Counted from the stretch's first letter, positions 1-10,030 are shown. The stretch: DNA of 64,000 bases from UBA10649 sp963700745 (GCA_963700745.1 CAVOYT010000012.1:310001-374000); one strand, 5' to 3'. The notes: generated by a model not told the origin, from the sequence alone. Numbers and translations are program-made.

Positions 1-2
1 AA

Positions 3-293
3 CCGACGCTGCCCGAGGGCGTGTACGCACAGTTCCGCGGGCCGATGTACGAAACCCCCGCGGAGATCGCGATGGTCCGGGCGATCGGCGGCACGCTGGT
101 CGGCATGAGCACTGCGCTCGAGGCCATCGTCAGCCGGTCCGTCGGCATGGAGGTCCTCGGTCTGTCCCTCGTGACCAACCTGGCCGCGGGGATGAGCGGC
201 GAGCCCCTCAACCACGAGGAGGTGCTGGAGGCCGGGCAGTCGGCCGCCACCCGGATGGGCGAGCTGCTCGCGCGGGTGATCCGCCGACTATGA
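3..293 (+). CDS. punA: Purine nucleoside phosphorylase, C-terminal part
   Basis: The reading frame is open from the left edge, so only the last ~97 residues of a roughly 270-residue enzyme are present. The family cleaves purine (deoxy)nucleosides with phosphate to the free base and (deoxy)ribose 1-phosphate in the cytoplasm. Visible signatures are GPMYETPAEI, the VGMST segment with the purine/sugar-binding residues, and TNLAAG, all typical of the trimeric PNP type. The stop overlaps the next start as ATGA, so it is translationally coupled to the sugar-phosphate mutase. That neighbour would isomerise the sugar 1-phosphate product. No frameshift is seen in this piece. Confidence 0.9.
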   Translation, partial: PTLPEGVYAQFRGPMYETPAEIAMVRAIGGTLVGMSTALEAIVSRSVGMEVLGLSLVTNLAAGMSGEPLNHEEVLEAGQSAATRMGELLARVIRRL

Positions 294-1950
294 CCACGGA
301 CCGACTGCTCGCCGACGCCCGGGCCTGGGCGGATGCCGACCCGCACGCGCCCACGCGGGATGCCCTGCGGCGCCTGATCGATGCAGCGGCTGCCGGTGGC
401 GCCGAAGCCAGGCCGAGCTCGCCGACGCCTTCGCGGCACGCTGCAGTTCGGCACAGCGGGGCTGCGCGGCCGGATGGGCCCCGGGCCCAACCGCATGAAC
501 CTCGTCGTCGTGGCCCGGGCCGCGGCCGGCCTGGCCCGCTACCTCAACGAGCGCGGCGGCGGCGCGGTCGTGATCGGCCATGACGCCCGCCACGACTCCG
601 ACCTGTTCGCCCGTGCGTCCGCGCAGATCCTGACCGGCGCCGGGCTGAGCGTCATGATGCTGCCGGCCCACCTGCCGACTCCCGTGCTCGCCTTCGCGAT
701 CCGGCACCTCGGCTGCGCGGCCGGGGTCATGGTCACCGCCAGCCACAATCCGCCCGAGGACAACGGCTACAAGGTGTACCTCGCCGACGGCAGCCAGATC
801 GTGCCGCCCGCCGACGCGGAGATCAGCGCGCACATCGACGCGGTGACGGCGCTCGGTCCGGTCGCCGACCTGCCCCACGGGGACGAGTGGGTCACCTTGG
901 ACGACGACGTCGCGCAGGCCTACGTCGCCAAGGCCGTCGCCCTCGTCGAGCAGGGCCCGCCGATCCACCTGCGGATGGCCTACACGGCCATGCACGGGGT
1001 GGGGGGTGCCTTGTTCGTCCGGGTGCTCGAGGAGGCCGGGTTCCCCGAGCCGGTGGTCGTCGAGGCGCAGTTCAGCCCCGACCCCGACTTCCCCACGGTG
1101 GCCTTCCCGAACCCGGAGGAACCCGGCGCCATGGACCTGGCCTTCGCCGCGGCCGCCGCGGCGGACTGCGACCTCGTCATCGCGCACGATCCGGATGCCG
1201 ATCGATGCGCCGTCGGCGTGCCGGACCGCCGACGGCTGGCGCATGCTCACCGGCGACGAGGTCGGCTAGCTGCTGGCCTGGTGGATCGCAGCCGGCAATC
1301 GTCGGCTGATCCGGCGCTGCGTCTTCGCCCAGTCGATCGTGTCCGGGTCGATGCTCGAGGCGATCGCACAGGACGCGGACATCGAGTACGAGCAGACCCT
1401 GACCGGCTTCAAGTGGATCGCCCGGGTTCCGGACCTCACCTTCGGCTACGAGGAGGCCCTCGGCTACTGCGTCGATCCCAACGGCGTCCGCGACAAGGAC
1501 GGCATCACCGCCGGCCTGATGGTCGCGGAGATGGCGGCCCGGCTCAAGGGGTGGGGCACCACGCTGATCGAGGTCCTCGATGACCTCGCCGCCCAGTACG
1601 GAGTGCACGACACCCGCCAGGTGTCGGTTCGGGTCAGCGACCTGGCCCGGATCGCGACCGTCATGTCGGCGCTTCGGGCCAATCCGCCGACCAGCATCGC
1701 CGGCATCGCGGTCACGACCTTCGAGGACCTCGCGCAGGGGACGCCGGCACTTCCGCCCACCGACGGCCTGCGGTTCACCCTCCAGTCCGGCGCGCGGGTC
1801 ATCATCCGTCCGAGCGGGACCGAGCCGAAGGTCAAGTGCTACCTGCAGAGCGTGGTGCCGGTGGTGGACGGGGACCTGGCGGCCGCGCGGGACCAAGCCG
1901 CCGCCGAGATCGAGGCACTCAGTTCCGACGTGTCCCGGTGGCTAGAGTAG
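290..1950 (+). CDS. Phosphomannomutase/phosphoglucomutase family (likely phosphopentomutase role), frameshifted
   Basis: Alpha-D-phosphohexomutase superfamily enzyme of about 550 residues, the usual length. Visible motifs are FGTAGLRG near residue 50, the phosphoserine loop TASHNP (near 738-755), the metal-binding DPDADR (near 1189-1204) and the phosphate-binding RPSGTEPK near the C-terminus. Reading frame is lost near 400-430 (two shifts) and near 1220, and an in-frame TAG interrupts it at 1267-1269. All pieces are collinear and conserved, so sequence error is the likely cause. Position between PNP and deoC suggests it converts (deoxy)ribose 1-phosphate to the 5-phosphate. That role is inferred from context; hexose mutase activity is the alternative. 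The start ATG overlaps the PNP stop. Confidence 0.85.
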
Positions 1951-1954
1951 GCAG

Positions 1955-2890
1955 GTGACTGTCACGGAGAGCCTGCCCGACGCCTCCCCCGGTTCGCTGC
2001 GTCGCTTCCTGCACGGGCTCTCCGGTGTCGACGAGGTCGGTGCCCAGGCCCGCGCGGCCGCGCTGGGAACCCGTTCGATCAAGAACGACGCGAAGGCGTG
2101 GGCCATCGACACGGCGATCGGCATGGTCGACCTGACGACGCTCGAGGGAATGGACACCCCCGGCAAGGTCCGGGCCCTGTGCTCCAAGGCCCTTCGACCC
2201 GATCCGACCGATCCGACGACGCCGAGCGTCGCCGCCGTCTGCGTCTACGGCGATCTCGTCGCGGTGGCCCGCTCGGTCGTCGGCGACGCCATTCACGTCG
2301 CCGCGGTCGCCACTGCGTTCCCGTCCGGTCGCGCCAGCCTCGACGTGAAGCTGATCGACACCAAGGACGCGGTGGCCGCCGGCGCCGACGAGATCGACAT
2401 GGTCATCGACCGCGGCGCCTTCCTGGCCGGTGACTACTCGCTGGTCTTCGACGAGATCGTCGCGGTGAAGGAGGCGTGTGGCGATGCGCACCTGAAGGTC
2501 ATCCTCGAGACCGGTGAGCTGCGCACGCTCGACAACGTTCGTCGCGCCTCGTGGCTCGCCATGCTCGCCGGCGCCGACTTCATCAAGACGTCGACCGGCA
2601 AGATCTCCCCCGCCGCCACCCCGCCCGTGACCCTGGTCATGCTCGAGGCGGTGCGCGACTTCCACGACGCCACCGGCCGACTCATCGGCGTCAAGGCCGC
2701 TGGCGGCATCCGCACGAGCAAGGACGCGATCAAGTACCTCGTTCTCGTCAACGAGACCGTCGGCGACGCCTGGCTCACCCCCGACCTCTTCCGGTTCGGG
2801 GCCTCGACCCTGCTGAACGACCTGCTGCTGCAACGGCAGCGCCTCGCGACCGGGCACTACTCCGGCCCTGACTACGTCACGATCGACTGA
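1955..2890 (+). CDS. deoC: Deoxyribose-phosphate aldolase
   Basis: Intact protein of 311 residues in the DeoC class I aldolase family. It splits 2-deoxyribose 5-phosphate into acetaldehyde and glyceraldehyde 3-phosphate. The Schiff-base lysine lies in FIKTSTGK (around 2578-2601), and KAAGGIR marks the phosphate-binding strand of the TIM barrel. At 311 residues it is of the longer actinobacterial/eukaryotic type rather than the ~220-residue type. GTG start four bases after the mutase stop. It is followed at once by two aldehyde dehydrogenase genes, which would oxidise the acetaldehyde released, a sensible chemical pairing. Confidence 0.95.
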   Translation: MTVTESLPDASPGSLRRFLHGLSGVDEVGAQARAAALGTRSIKNDAKAWAIDTAIGMVDLTTLEGMDTPGKVRALCSKALRPDPTDPTTPSVAAVCVYGDLVAVARSVVGDAIHVAAVATAFPSGRASLDVKLIDTKDAVAAGADEIDMVIDRGAFLAGDYSLVFDEIVAVKEACGDAHLKVILETGELRTLDNVRRASWLAMLAGADFIKTSTGKISPAATPPVTLVMLEAVRDFHDATGRLIGVKAAGGIRTSKDAIKYLVLVNETVGDAWLTPDLFRFGASTLLNDLLLQRQRLATGHYSGPDYVTID

Positions 2891-2901
2891 CGGGAGAAGC
2901 C

Positions 2902-4351
2902 GTGACCTTCGAGTACGCCCCCGCCCCGGAGTCCCGGGCCGTCGTCGACATCGCGTCGTCCTACGGCCTGTTCATCGACGGCGCCTTCGTCGATGCCAAG
3001 AGCGGCCTGAGCTTCAAGACGGTCAACCCGGCGACCGAGGAGGTCCTGGCCGAGGTGTCCGAGGCCGGCCCGGAGGATGTGGACCGAGCCGTCGCCGCGG
3101 CGCGGCTGGCCTACGAGAACGTGTGGGGCCCGATGAGCGGGCGCGACCGGGCCAAGTACCTGTTCCGCATCGCTCGCCTGATCCAGGAGCGCTCGCGCGA
3201 GCTTGCCGTCCTGGAGAGCCTCGACAACGGCAAGCCGATCCGCGAGTCGCGCGACGTCGACGTCCCGCTGGTCGCGGCCCACTTCTTCTACCACGCGGGC
3301 TGGGCCGACAAGCTCGAGTACGCGGGCTACGGGCCAACGCCTCGACCGCTCGGCGTCGCCGCCCAGGTCATCCCCTGGAACTTCCCGCTGCTCATGCTGG
3401 CGTGGAAGGTGGCACCGGCCCTGGCCTGCGGCAACACCGTCGTCCTCAAGCCGGCAGAGACCACGCCGCTGACGGCGCTGGCCTTCGCCGACATCTGCCG
3501 TCAGGCCGACCTGCCGCCCGGCGTCGTCAACATCCTCACCGGCGCCGGCGAGACCGGCCGCCTGCTCGTCGAGCATCCCGGCGTCGACAAGGTCGCCTTC
3601 ACCGGCTCGACCGAGGTCGGCAAGGCGATCATGCGCTCGGCCGCCGGGCACCGGCAAGCGGCTGACGCTCGAGCTCGGCGGCAAGGCGGCGAACGTCGTC
3701 TTCGACGACGCCCCGATCGACCAGGCCGTCGAGGGGATCGTCAACGGCATCTTCTTCAACCAGGGCCATGTCTGCTGCGCGGGCTCGCGGCTGCTGCTGC
3801 AGGAGTCCGTCGCGGACGAGGTCGTGGACTCCCTCAAGCGTCGACTCGGCACGCTGCGGCTCGGCGACCCCCTGGACAAGAACACCGACATCGGTGCGAT
3901 CAACTCGTGCCGCGCAGCTCGCCCGCATCGACGAGCTGGTCAAGAGCGGTGAGGACGAGGGCGCCGAGCGGTGGAGCGCGCCCTGCGCGATCCCCGAGCG
4001 CGGCTGGTGGTTCCCGCCGACGGTGTTCACCGGCGTGACCCAGGCGCATCGCATCGCGCGCGAGGAGATCTTCGGCCCGGTCCTGTCGGTGCTGACGTTC
4101 CGCACCCCGGACGAGGCCGTCGAGAAGGCCAACAACACCCCGTACGGCCTGTCGGCGGGCGTCTGGACCGAGAAGGGCAGCCGCATCCTGTGGATGGCCG
4201 AGCGCCTGCGAGCCGGCGTCGTCTGGGCCAACACCTTCAACCGCTTCGACCCGGCGAGTCCCGTTCGGCGGGTACAAGGAGTCCGGCTTCGGCCGCGAGG
4301 GCGGCGTCCAGGGACTCGGCGCCTACCTGCGACGGGGAGGGGAACCGATGA
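2902..4351 (+). CDS. NAD(P)-dependent aldehyde dehydrogenase, frameshifted
   Basis: ALDH superfamily, about 482 residues when the frames are joined. Visible motifs: PWNFPLLM, the cofactor-binding FTGSTEVGK, LELGGK with the general-base Glu, GHVCCAG with the catalytic Cys, and EEIFGPV near the C-terminal third. Frame breaks lie near 3645, 3907, 4258 and 4330. The best end is TGA at 4349-4351, overlapping the next ATG (ATGA). GTG start is preceded by a GGGAG ribosome-binding site 12 bases after deoC. Probable job: oxidation of acetaldehyde from the DeoC reaction, inferred from operon position. Confidence 0.8.
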
Positions 4352-5217
4352 GCGACCGTCTCGAGGTGCGCAAGACCTACAAGCTCTTCGTCGGAGGAGC
4401 CTTCCCGCGCAGCGAGTCCGGGCGCACCTACGAGGTGGTCCGACGCATCGGGCGCCTTCCTCGCCAACGCCGCCAAGGCCTCCCGCAAGGACGCCCGAGA
4501 CGCCGTGCTCGCCGCCCGCAAGGGCTTCGGCGGCGTGGAGCTCCGCGACGGCCTACAACCGCGGCCAGGTCCTGTACCGGATCGCCGAGGTCATGGAGGG
4601 GCGTCGCGACCAGTTCGTCGCCGACGTGCAGTCGGCCGAGGGCGTCGACGACGCCGCGGCCGACCGCGCAGGTGGACGCGGCGATCGACCGCTGGGTCTG
4701 GTACGCGGGCTGGGCCGACAAGCTGGCCCAGGTCCTCGGCTCCGCGAACCCGGTCTCGGGCCCCTACTTCAACTTCTCCGTCCCGGACCCGACGGGCGTG
4801 GTGGCCGCCGTGGCCCCTCAGGAGTCGAGCCTGCTCGGCCTGGTCAGCGTCGTCGCACCGATCATCGCCAGCGGCAACGCGGTCATCGTCGTCGCGAGCA
4901 CCGAGCGACCCGTGCCGGCCATCAGCCTCACCGAGGTGCTGGCCACCTCCGACGTGCCGGGAGGCACGGTCAACGTCCTGACCGGGGACCCGGCCGAGAT
5001 GATGCCGTGGCTGGCCAGCCACGGGGACGTCAACGCGGTCGACCTCACCGGCGTCGTCGATCCGGATCTCGCCACCAGTCTCGAACGCGACGCGGCCGGC
5101 ACCGTCAAGCGGGTGCTGCGGGCGCAGCCGGATGCCGACTGGTCCCGCGATCCCGGACTGACGCGGATCCGCGCCTTCGTCGAGACGAAGACCGTCTGGC
5201 ATCCCATGGGGGTGTGA
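4348..5217 (+). CDS. Short aldehyde dehydrogenase-like protein without the catalytic cysteine, frameshifted
   Basis: ALDH-fold protein of only about 290 residues. The N-terminal cofactor-binding half is recognisable: KLFVGGAFPRSESG, a region matching YNRGQVLYRIAEVMEGR, then VAPIIASGNAVI and a TVNVLTGD segment. The C-terminal catalytic region with the Cys loop (GQxC) and the EEIFGP motif is absent. Frame breaks near 4443, 4548 and 4668 look like single-base errors. It overlaps the preceding ALDH by ATGA, so the two are probably made in step. It may be a non-catalytic partner of the full-length enzyme. That is inference; a separate binding role is possible. Confidence 0.7.
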   Translation: MSDRLEVRKTYKLFVGGAFPRSESGRTYEVVRRIGRLPRQRRQGLPQGRPRRRARRPQGLRRRGAPRRPTTAARSCTGSPRSWRGVATSSSPTCSRPRASTTPRPTAQVDAAIDRWVWYAGWADKLAQVLGSANPVSGPYFNFSVPDPTGVVAAVAPQESSLLGLVSVVAPIIASGNAVIVVASTERPVPAISLTEVLATSDVPGGTVNVLTGDPAEMMPWLASHGDVNAVDLTGVVDPDLATSLERDAAGTVKRVLRAQPDADWSRDPGLTRIRAFVETKTVWHPMGV

Positions 5218-6011
5218 GATCCCCCTGCACTGGAAGGCCCTCCGCGACGCCGCCGGACCGGTCCTGCGCTACGTCGACGACGTGCGCGAGGGCACGCCGA
5301 TCGCCGATCTGGCCACCGTCGTCCCCGGCCGCACCGCCAGCCGATGCGGCCGAGGCCGTGCTGTCCGAGCCGACGCTGTCCGGCTGGCTGCTGTCGACGG
5401 AGAACCTGGGCCTGGCAGCCTGCCTGGTGCGGATGGGTGCCGCGCCCAAGCGGCACGCGCTCGTGATGCAGTGCGACCTGCGCGAGAACCCGGCGACGGG
5501 TGGACATCGATGGCCGCTTCACCTTCACTCCCCTGCCCCGGGAGGCGGACCCGGCCCTGTGGAAGGCGATCCTGCCGAGCTGGCGCGCCGCCTTCCCGCC
5601 GGACCACCCCGACCACTTCGCGGGAGACGACGCAGCAGGCGATCGCCTTCCACCTGCGGCTGGTCGATGGGTCCGAACTCGGACCGCTGCACCGCTCCAG
5701 CACCCTGCTGCTCGACCAGGACGGCAGGGCGGTCGCCGGCATCATGGTCAACATCCGTCCGCAGGACCCGCCGCTGGGCGGTCCGTGGATCGCGGACATC
5801 TGGCGCGACCCCGCCGAGGCCGGCTCGGGCCTGGGCGGCACTGCTCATCGACCACGCGAAGGCGCTGCTCGTCGAGGACGGCCACAGCAAGCTGACCCTG
5901 GCCGTCACCTCCGGCAACCCGGCGCGGAGGGGCTATGAACGGGCCGGGTTCCGCGTGGTCCTCGAGTCGCAGACGCTGCGGCTGCCGGAGTACGTCCGTC
6001 GGCCCGGTTGA
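5214..6011 (+). CDS. GNAT-family N-acetyltransferase, frameshifted
   Basis: About 265 residues in a reading frame that shifts near 5218, 5340, 5500, 5640 and 5840. The C-terminal half has the GNAT fold: AGSGLGG corresponds to the acetyl-CoA pyrophosphate loop (motif A), followed by HAKALL, LTLAVTSGNPARRGYERAGF and a final strand. The N-terminal ~120 residues are not recognised. GTG start overlaps the previous stop (GTGA). Acceptor substrate unknown. It may simply travel with the deoxynucleoside catabolic operon. Confidence 0.65.
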   Translation: MRSPCTGRPSATPPDRSCATSTTCARARRSPIWPPSSPAAPPADAAEAVLSEPTLSGWLLSTENLGLAACLVRMGAAPKRHALVMQCDLRENPATGGHRWPLHLHSPAPGGGPGPVEGDPAELARRLPAGPPRPLRGRRRSRRSPSTCGWSMGPNSDRCTAPAPCCSTRTAGRSPASWSTSVRRTRRWAVRGSRTSGATPPRPARAWAALLIDHAKALLVEDGHSKLTLAVTSGNPARRGYERAGFRVVLESQTLRLPEYVRRPG

Positions 6012-6021
6012 CCTCGCGGGG

Positions 6022-6254
6022 TCAGTCCGTCTGGCGAACTCGTCACGACCGCGCCGGCGCCACACGACCAGCGCCACGACGGCCACCGCCGCCACGCCGA
6101 TCCCGATGGCGACGTACGGCGCCCAGTGCCGGCCGGTCACGATTGCCGACTCCGCCTTCTCCAGGGCCTCGTCAGCCACCCCGAGTACAGCGTCCGTGCG
6201 ATCGAGCGCTTCTCGCACCCGGTCCAGCTCATGGCGGGCATCCGTGACGTGCAC
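6022..6254 (-). CDS. Small single-pass membrane protein, function unknown
   Basis: Starts at GTG 6254. The protein has an N-terminal ~40-residue amphipathic, coiled-coil-like stretch (repeated L/A with D/E/R), then one strong transmembrane segment (WAPYVAIGIGVAAVAVVALV), then a basic WRRRGR stop-transfer tail. The end is uncertain. As read, the frame runs on into the antisense of the GNAT gene, but a single-base shift near 6030 would end it at TGA 6022-6024 after EFAxTD. I prefer that end because a C-terminal tail made from antisense sequence is unlikely. Confidence 0.45.
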
Positions 6255-6397
6255 CTGTCCGGCCTCGACAGACCTCGAGCAGCGCCATGGCGGACTCCCT
6301 CCGGTCGCGATCGTCGGCCGTCTGTCGGCCCTCCTTGCAGGTTACCCGCGCGCGGCCGCCGTCGCCGGGTGACCGCGAGGGCGATCCGAGACCGCGG

Positions 6398-7537
6398 TCA
6401 GGGCCGGCCGGTCAAGCGCTCGGCCAGGACCGCTCTGAGTGCCGCGTACCCGGGCTTGATCTGCTCGTTGATGATCTCGAGGCGCTCGTCGAACGGGATG
6501 AAGGCGCTCTTCATCGCGTTGACGGTGAACCACTGCAGGTCGTCGAGCCCGTAGTCGAAGGCGCTGCTGAGCAGCTCCATCTCGCGGGTCATCGCTCGTG
6601 TCGGACATCAGCCGGTTGTCGGTGTTGACGGTGACGCGGAACCCCAGGCGCCTCAGCAGGCCGATGGGGTGACGCTCGATGCTCTCCGCAGCGCCGGTCT
6701 GCACGTTCGACGACGGGCACATCTCCAGCGGGATGCGCCGATCGCGCACGTACGCGGCGAGCCGGCCCAGGCGGGGCTCGCCGTCCGGGGCGATCTCGAT
6801 GTCATCAACGATCCGTACGCCGTGGCCCAGCCGGTCGGCTCCGCACCACTGGATCGCCTCCCAGATGCTCGGCAGGCCGAAGGCCTCACCCGCGTGGATG
6901 GTGAAGTGCGCGTTCTCGCGGCTCAGGTACTCGAAGGCGTCGAGGTGCCGGGTGGGCGGGAAGCCGGCCTCGGCTCCGGCGATGTCGAAGCCGACGACGC
7001 CGCGATCGCGGTACTCGACCGACAGCTCGGCGATGCGGCGGGAGTGGGTCGCCGTGCGGATGGCGGTGAGCAGCACGCCGATCCGGATCCGATGGCCCTC
7101 CTGGCCGCCGCGAGTCGCTGGCCCTCGGCGAACCCGGCCAGCACCTCCTCGATGATCTCGTGCTCGGTCAGCCCGCGCTCGAGGTGGAGTTCCGGCGCGT
7201 ACCGCACCTCGGCGTACACGACGTTGTCGGCCGCGAGGTCCAGCGCGCACTCGCGCGCCACCCGCCGCAGGGCATCAGCCGTCTGCGTGACCGCGACGGT
7301 GTGCGCGAACGTCTCGAGGTACCTCTCCAGCGACCCTGACGACGCGGCCTCGACGAACCAGGCGCGCAGCTCCTCCGGGTCGGTGCTGGGCAGCTCCTCG
7401 TAGCCGACCGCCTGCGCCAGCTCGATGATCGTCTCCGGTCGCAGGCCGCCGTCGAGGTGGTCGTGCAGGAGCACCTTCGGCGCGCGCGCGATGAGATCGG
7501 GAGGGACGGGAGAGTACGAGCCGACATTGGAGACCAT
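6398..7537 (-). CDS. add: Adenosine deaminase, frameshifted
   Basis: Converts (deoxy)adenosine to (deoxy)inosine, supplying PNP. Metal ligands are visible in HDHLDGG near the N-terminus (HxH), the catalytic HAGE motif, and SNVQTG followed by VNTDN in the last third. Joined length is ~380 residues, usual for bacterial Add. Frame breaks near 7085 and 6598; all three pieces are well conserved. Convergent with the GNAT gene side and divergent from the EamA transporter. M. tuberculosis carries add beside deoA and cdd (from memory); here three other genes have come between. Confidence 0.92.
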
Positions 7538-7575
7538 GCCCCGAACCTACTGCCCCGCGCGAGTAGGGTCACCCG

Positions 7576-8420
7576 GTGATCAGCATCGTCTTCGGACTCT
7601 CCACGGCGGTGCTCTTCGCTGCGAGCTCGCTGATGTCCTCGCGGGCCGTCAAGGTGATCGGCTCGTGGTCGACGGTTGCGTGGACCATGCTGATCGGCCT
7701 GGTCATCACGCTGCCGTTCCTCGTCGCCTCCGGCGTCCCCGCGGCACTGGCCGAGAACACCGGGTGGATGCTGACCGCGGGCATCGGCAACGTCGGCGGA
7801 CTCGTCCTGGCCGGACTTGGGCTACCGCGTCGGCAAGGTCGGCGTCATCACGCCGATCCTCGCCACCGAGGGGGCCATCTCCGCGGTCATCGCGTCCCTG
7901 CTCGGCGAGAGCATCGCCCCGATCGTGGCCTTCCTCCTCATGGTGATCGTGGTGGGAATCGTGATCGCCGCCGTCGCGCCCGACCCTGAGCCGCTGGATC
8001 ACGAGCGACCGGTCCTGGCCGTCGTCCTCGCCACCGGGGGCGCGCTGGCCTTCGGCGTCTCGCTGTTCGCCATCGGTCACCTGAGCAGCGCCCTGCCGAT
8101 CTCGTGGGTCCTGCTGCCGCCGCGGCTCGTCGGCGTGCTCGCCCTGACCATCCCGCTGGCGCTCGCGCACCGACTGCGTGCTCACCCGCGGCACCACACC
8201 ACTCGTCATCGGCATGGGTTTCGCGGAGGTGATCGGCTTCACCTGCTTCGCGATCGGCGCGCAGTACCAGGTGGCCGTGACGTCGGTGCTCGCGTCGCAG
8301 TTCGCGCCGATCTCAGCGGTGATGGCGTACGTGCTGTTCAAGGAACGCCTCGGCCGACTGCAGATCACCGGCGTCGCGATCCTCGTGGTCGCCGTGACCG
8401 CGCTCAGCGTCGCGAGCTAG
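7576..8420 (+). CDS. DMT/EamA-family transporter, frameshifted
   Basis: About 281 residues with roughly ten hydrophobic segments in two repeats, the EamA architecture: first repeat from MISIVFGLSTAVLFAASSL, second ending in AVMAYVLFKERLGRLQITGVAIL, which is the typical EamA end (SPVxAxLxxERLxxxQxxG). Frame breaks near 7815 and 8180. Inner-membrane metabolite exporter or importer; substrate cannot be read from the sequence. GTG start 38 bases from the divergent add start, so the two share a short promoter region. A nucleoside or purine-base link is only suggested by position. Confidence 0.75.
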
Positions 8421-8432
8421 CGCGGTCCGGGC

Positions 8433-8813
8433 CTACTCGATGGGGTGGCGGTCGTACTCGTCGTCGTCGTCGCGGTGGACGAGGTCGCCATGGAAGGCCG
8501 GCAGGCACACCGCGATGTAGCGCGCACCCTCCAAGGTCGTGTAGCGGATCCGCTCGCCGGCCCGGGTGATGACGGCCTGTCCGGCGCGCACGTGCGTGAC
8601 GCCGTCGTCGTGCTCGATGTCGATCGAGCCCTCGAGCACGACGGTGAACTCGTCGAACTCCGGCTCCTGCGCCGGTTCCTCCCACCCCGCCGGCGCCAGC
8701 ATCTGGGCGATCGACACCACGTCGTCGCCGCTCGACGCATGCCCGACGTACTCCTCGATCACCTTGCCGCCGGGGACGGGGATCAGCGCCGGCGCGGGGA
8801 CGAGCTCGGGCAC
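8433..8813 (-). CDS. Small cupin-domain protein
   Basis: 126 residues, one cupin barrel. The first cupin motif is partly kept (EPEFDEFTVVLEGSIDI), and the second half carries AGERIRYTTLEGARYIAVCLPAF. The acidic C-terminal tail (DDDDEYD) is unusual. GTG start is two bases after the Gfo/Idh/MocA gene stop, so it is the last gene of the cdd-deoA operon. Resembles the EutQ-type or sugar-binding cupins, but no enzymatic activity can be assigned. Confidence 0.7.
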   Translation of the reverse strand: MPELVPAPALIPVPGGKVIEEYVGHASSGDDVVSIAQMLAPAGWEEPAQEPEFDEFTVVLEGSIDIEHDDGVTHVRAGQAVITRAGERIRYTTLEGARYIAVCLPAFHGDLVHRDDDDEYDRHPIE

Positions 8814-8814
8814 G

Positions 8815-9831
8815 TCAGGCCTCCTGGCCGTCGATCGTGATCGCGGTGCGCGGCTGCATGCCCGCCGCCCGGTAGAGGTCGTCGATCAACTGCATCGTGA
8901 CGACGGCATCGTCCGCGTCGGTGATCATCGGCTCGCCTTCGCGCAGCAGGCGAGCGAGCGCCTCGAGCATGTAGGCGTAGCTCAGGCGTGAGCCCAGCTG
9001 CTCGACCCGCTGATCGGTGCCCACGGTGACGATGACCCGGTCGTCGGTGTGCGGCAGGACGAAGCCGGGGGCGTAGGCCTCCCCGTTGCTTCCGACGATC
9101 CGCAGCGAGAAGTCCAGCACCCCGTGCGTCATTCCGCTCTCCAGTCGGGCGGGAACCCCGTTCGGGAGCTCGAGATCCGCATTCAGCCAGGCGTCGACAC
9201 CCGGGCGAGAGGGGATCTCGCCGGCCCGTGCCCCGATGATCGAGGGCTCGCCCCCGACGAGTCCAGCAAGGTCCCGGATGGCGTGGGTCGCGTAGCAGCC
9301 GACATCCATGAGGCCTCCACCAGATACGGAGGCATCCCACCTCAGGTCGCCGGCGGCCGGAGGAGGCATGAGCATGCGTGCCTCGACCGCGACCAGTTCG
9401 CCGATCTCACCGTCGACCGCCAGCTCGAGCATCCGCTGCATCACCGGGTGGTAGCGGTAGTGGAAGGCCTCGACGCAGTGCACTCCCGCGGCCTTGGCGG
9501 CGTCGCGCACCAGCCTGGCCTCGTCGGCGTTGCTCGCGTATGGCTTCTCGCTCAGCACATGCTTGCCGGCCTCGATCGCCCGCAGGTTCCACGGAGCGTG
9601 CAGTCCGTTCGCCAGGGGGTTGTAGACGACCTCGACCTCGGGGTCGTCGATCACGTCCTGGTAGCTGTCGAGCACCCGCTCGACGCCGTGAGAGGTCGCG
9701 AACGCCTCTGCACGGTCACGATCACGTGCCGCGACGGCGACGAGGCGGGCGCCAGTCTGGTGCGCCGGCTGGACGACGGCGATGTCACTGATGCGGGCCG
9801 CGCCCAGCAGACCGATCCTCAGCGGCTCCAC
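8815..9831 (-). CDS. Gfo/Idh/MocA-family oxidoreductase
   Basis: Intact, 338 residues. N-terminal Rossmann fold with GLLGAARIS (the GxGxxx dinucleotide loop in a variant form) and the family's EKP lysine motif in SEKPYASN around residue 95. The C-terminal beta-sheet dimerisation domain contains VHCVEAFHYRYHP and GGGLMDVGCYATH, including the conserved catalytic-region His. Probable NAD(P)-dependent dehydrogenase of a sugar or cyclitol. Its place behind deoA suggests a (deoxy)ribose-related substrate, but this is inference. Confidence 0.85.
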   Translation of the reverse strand: MEPLRIGLLGAARISDIAVVQPAHQTGARLVAVAARDRDRAEAFATSHGVERVLDSYQDVIDDPEVEVVYNPLANGLHAPWNLRAIEAGKHVLSEKPYASNADEARLVRDAAKAAGVHCVEAFHYRYHPVMQRMLELAVDGEIGELVAVEARMLMPPPAAGDLRWDASVSGGGLMDVGCYATHAIRDLAGLVGGEPSIIGARAGEIPSRPGVDAWLNADLELPNGVPARLESGMTHGVLDFSLRIVGSNGEAYAPGFVLPHTDDRVIVTVGTDQRVEQLGSRLSYAYMLEALARLLREGEPMITDADDAVVTMQLIDDLYRAAGMQPRTAITIDGQEA

Positions 9832-9836
9832 GGGTC

Positions 9837-10019
9837 CTAGGCCTTGCCGAGGACGAGAGTCGCGTACAGCCCGACCAGGAAGAGGAGGACGCCCGCGACG
9901 GCGTGGCGCGCGATATTGCCGTCGTTCATGAGGCTGATGCCATAGGTGACCAGCCCGGCGATGATGGCGACCATGATGATGCCGGCCAGCGGGTGGCCCT
10001 TCTCTGCGTGCTCGCTCAC
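9837..10019 (-). CDS. 60-residue two-helix membrane protein
   Basis: GTG start preceded by AAGGG, stop TAG at 9837-9839, six bases before the oxidoreductase start. The protein begins VSEHAEKGHPLAGII and has two hydrophobic helices, roughly residues 10-27 and 37-56, joined by a short polar loop (MNDGNIARH). It ends GKA. No known family. It sits directly after deoA in a nucleoside-uptake operon, so it may help a membrane component of that system. Confidence 0.6.
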   Translation of the reverse strand: MSEHAEKGHPLAGIIMVAIIAGLVTYGISLMNDGNIARHAVAGVLLFLVGLYATLVLGKA

Positions 10020-10030
10020 GGGGAACCCTT

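Noticed and set aside
290..5217. Programmed ribosomal frameshifting as the cause of the broken frames
   Set aside because: The breaks occur at unrelated sequences, several per gene, in both directions, with no slippery heptamer or downstream pseudoknot. They also occur in single-copy housekeeping genes.
5748..6021. C-terminal extension of the small membrane protein into the GNAT gene
   Set aside because: The reading frame stays open, but the sequence is antisense to conserved GNAT codons and shows no membrane or domain pattern. A one-base correction ends the protein at 6022.
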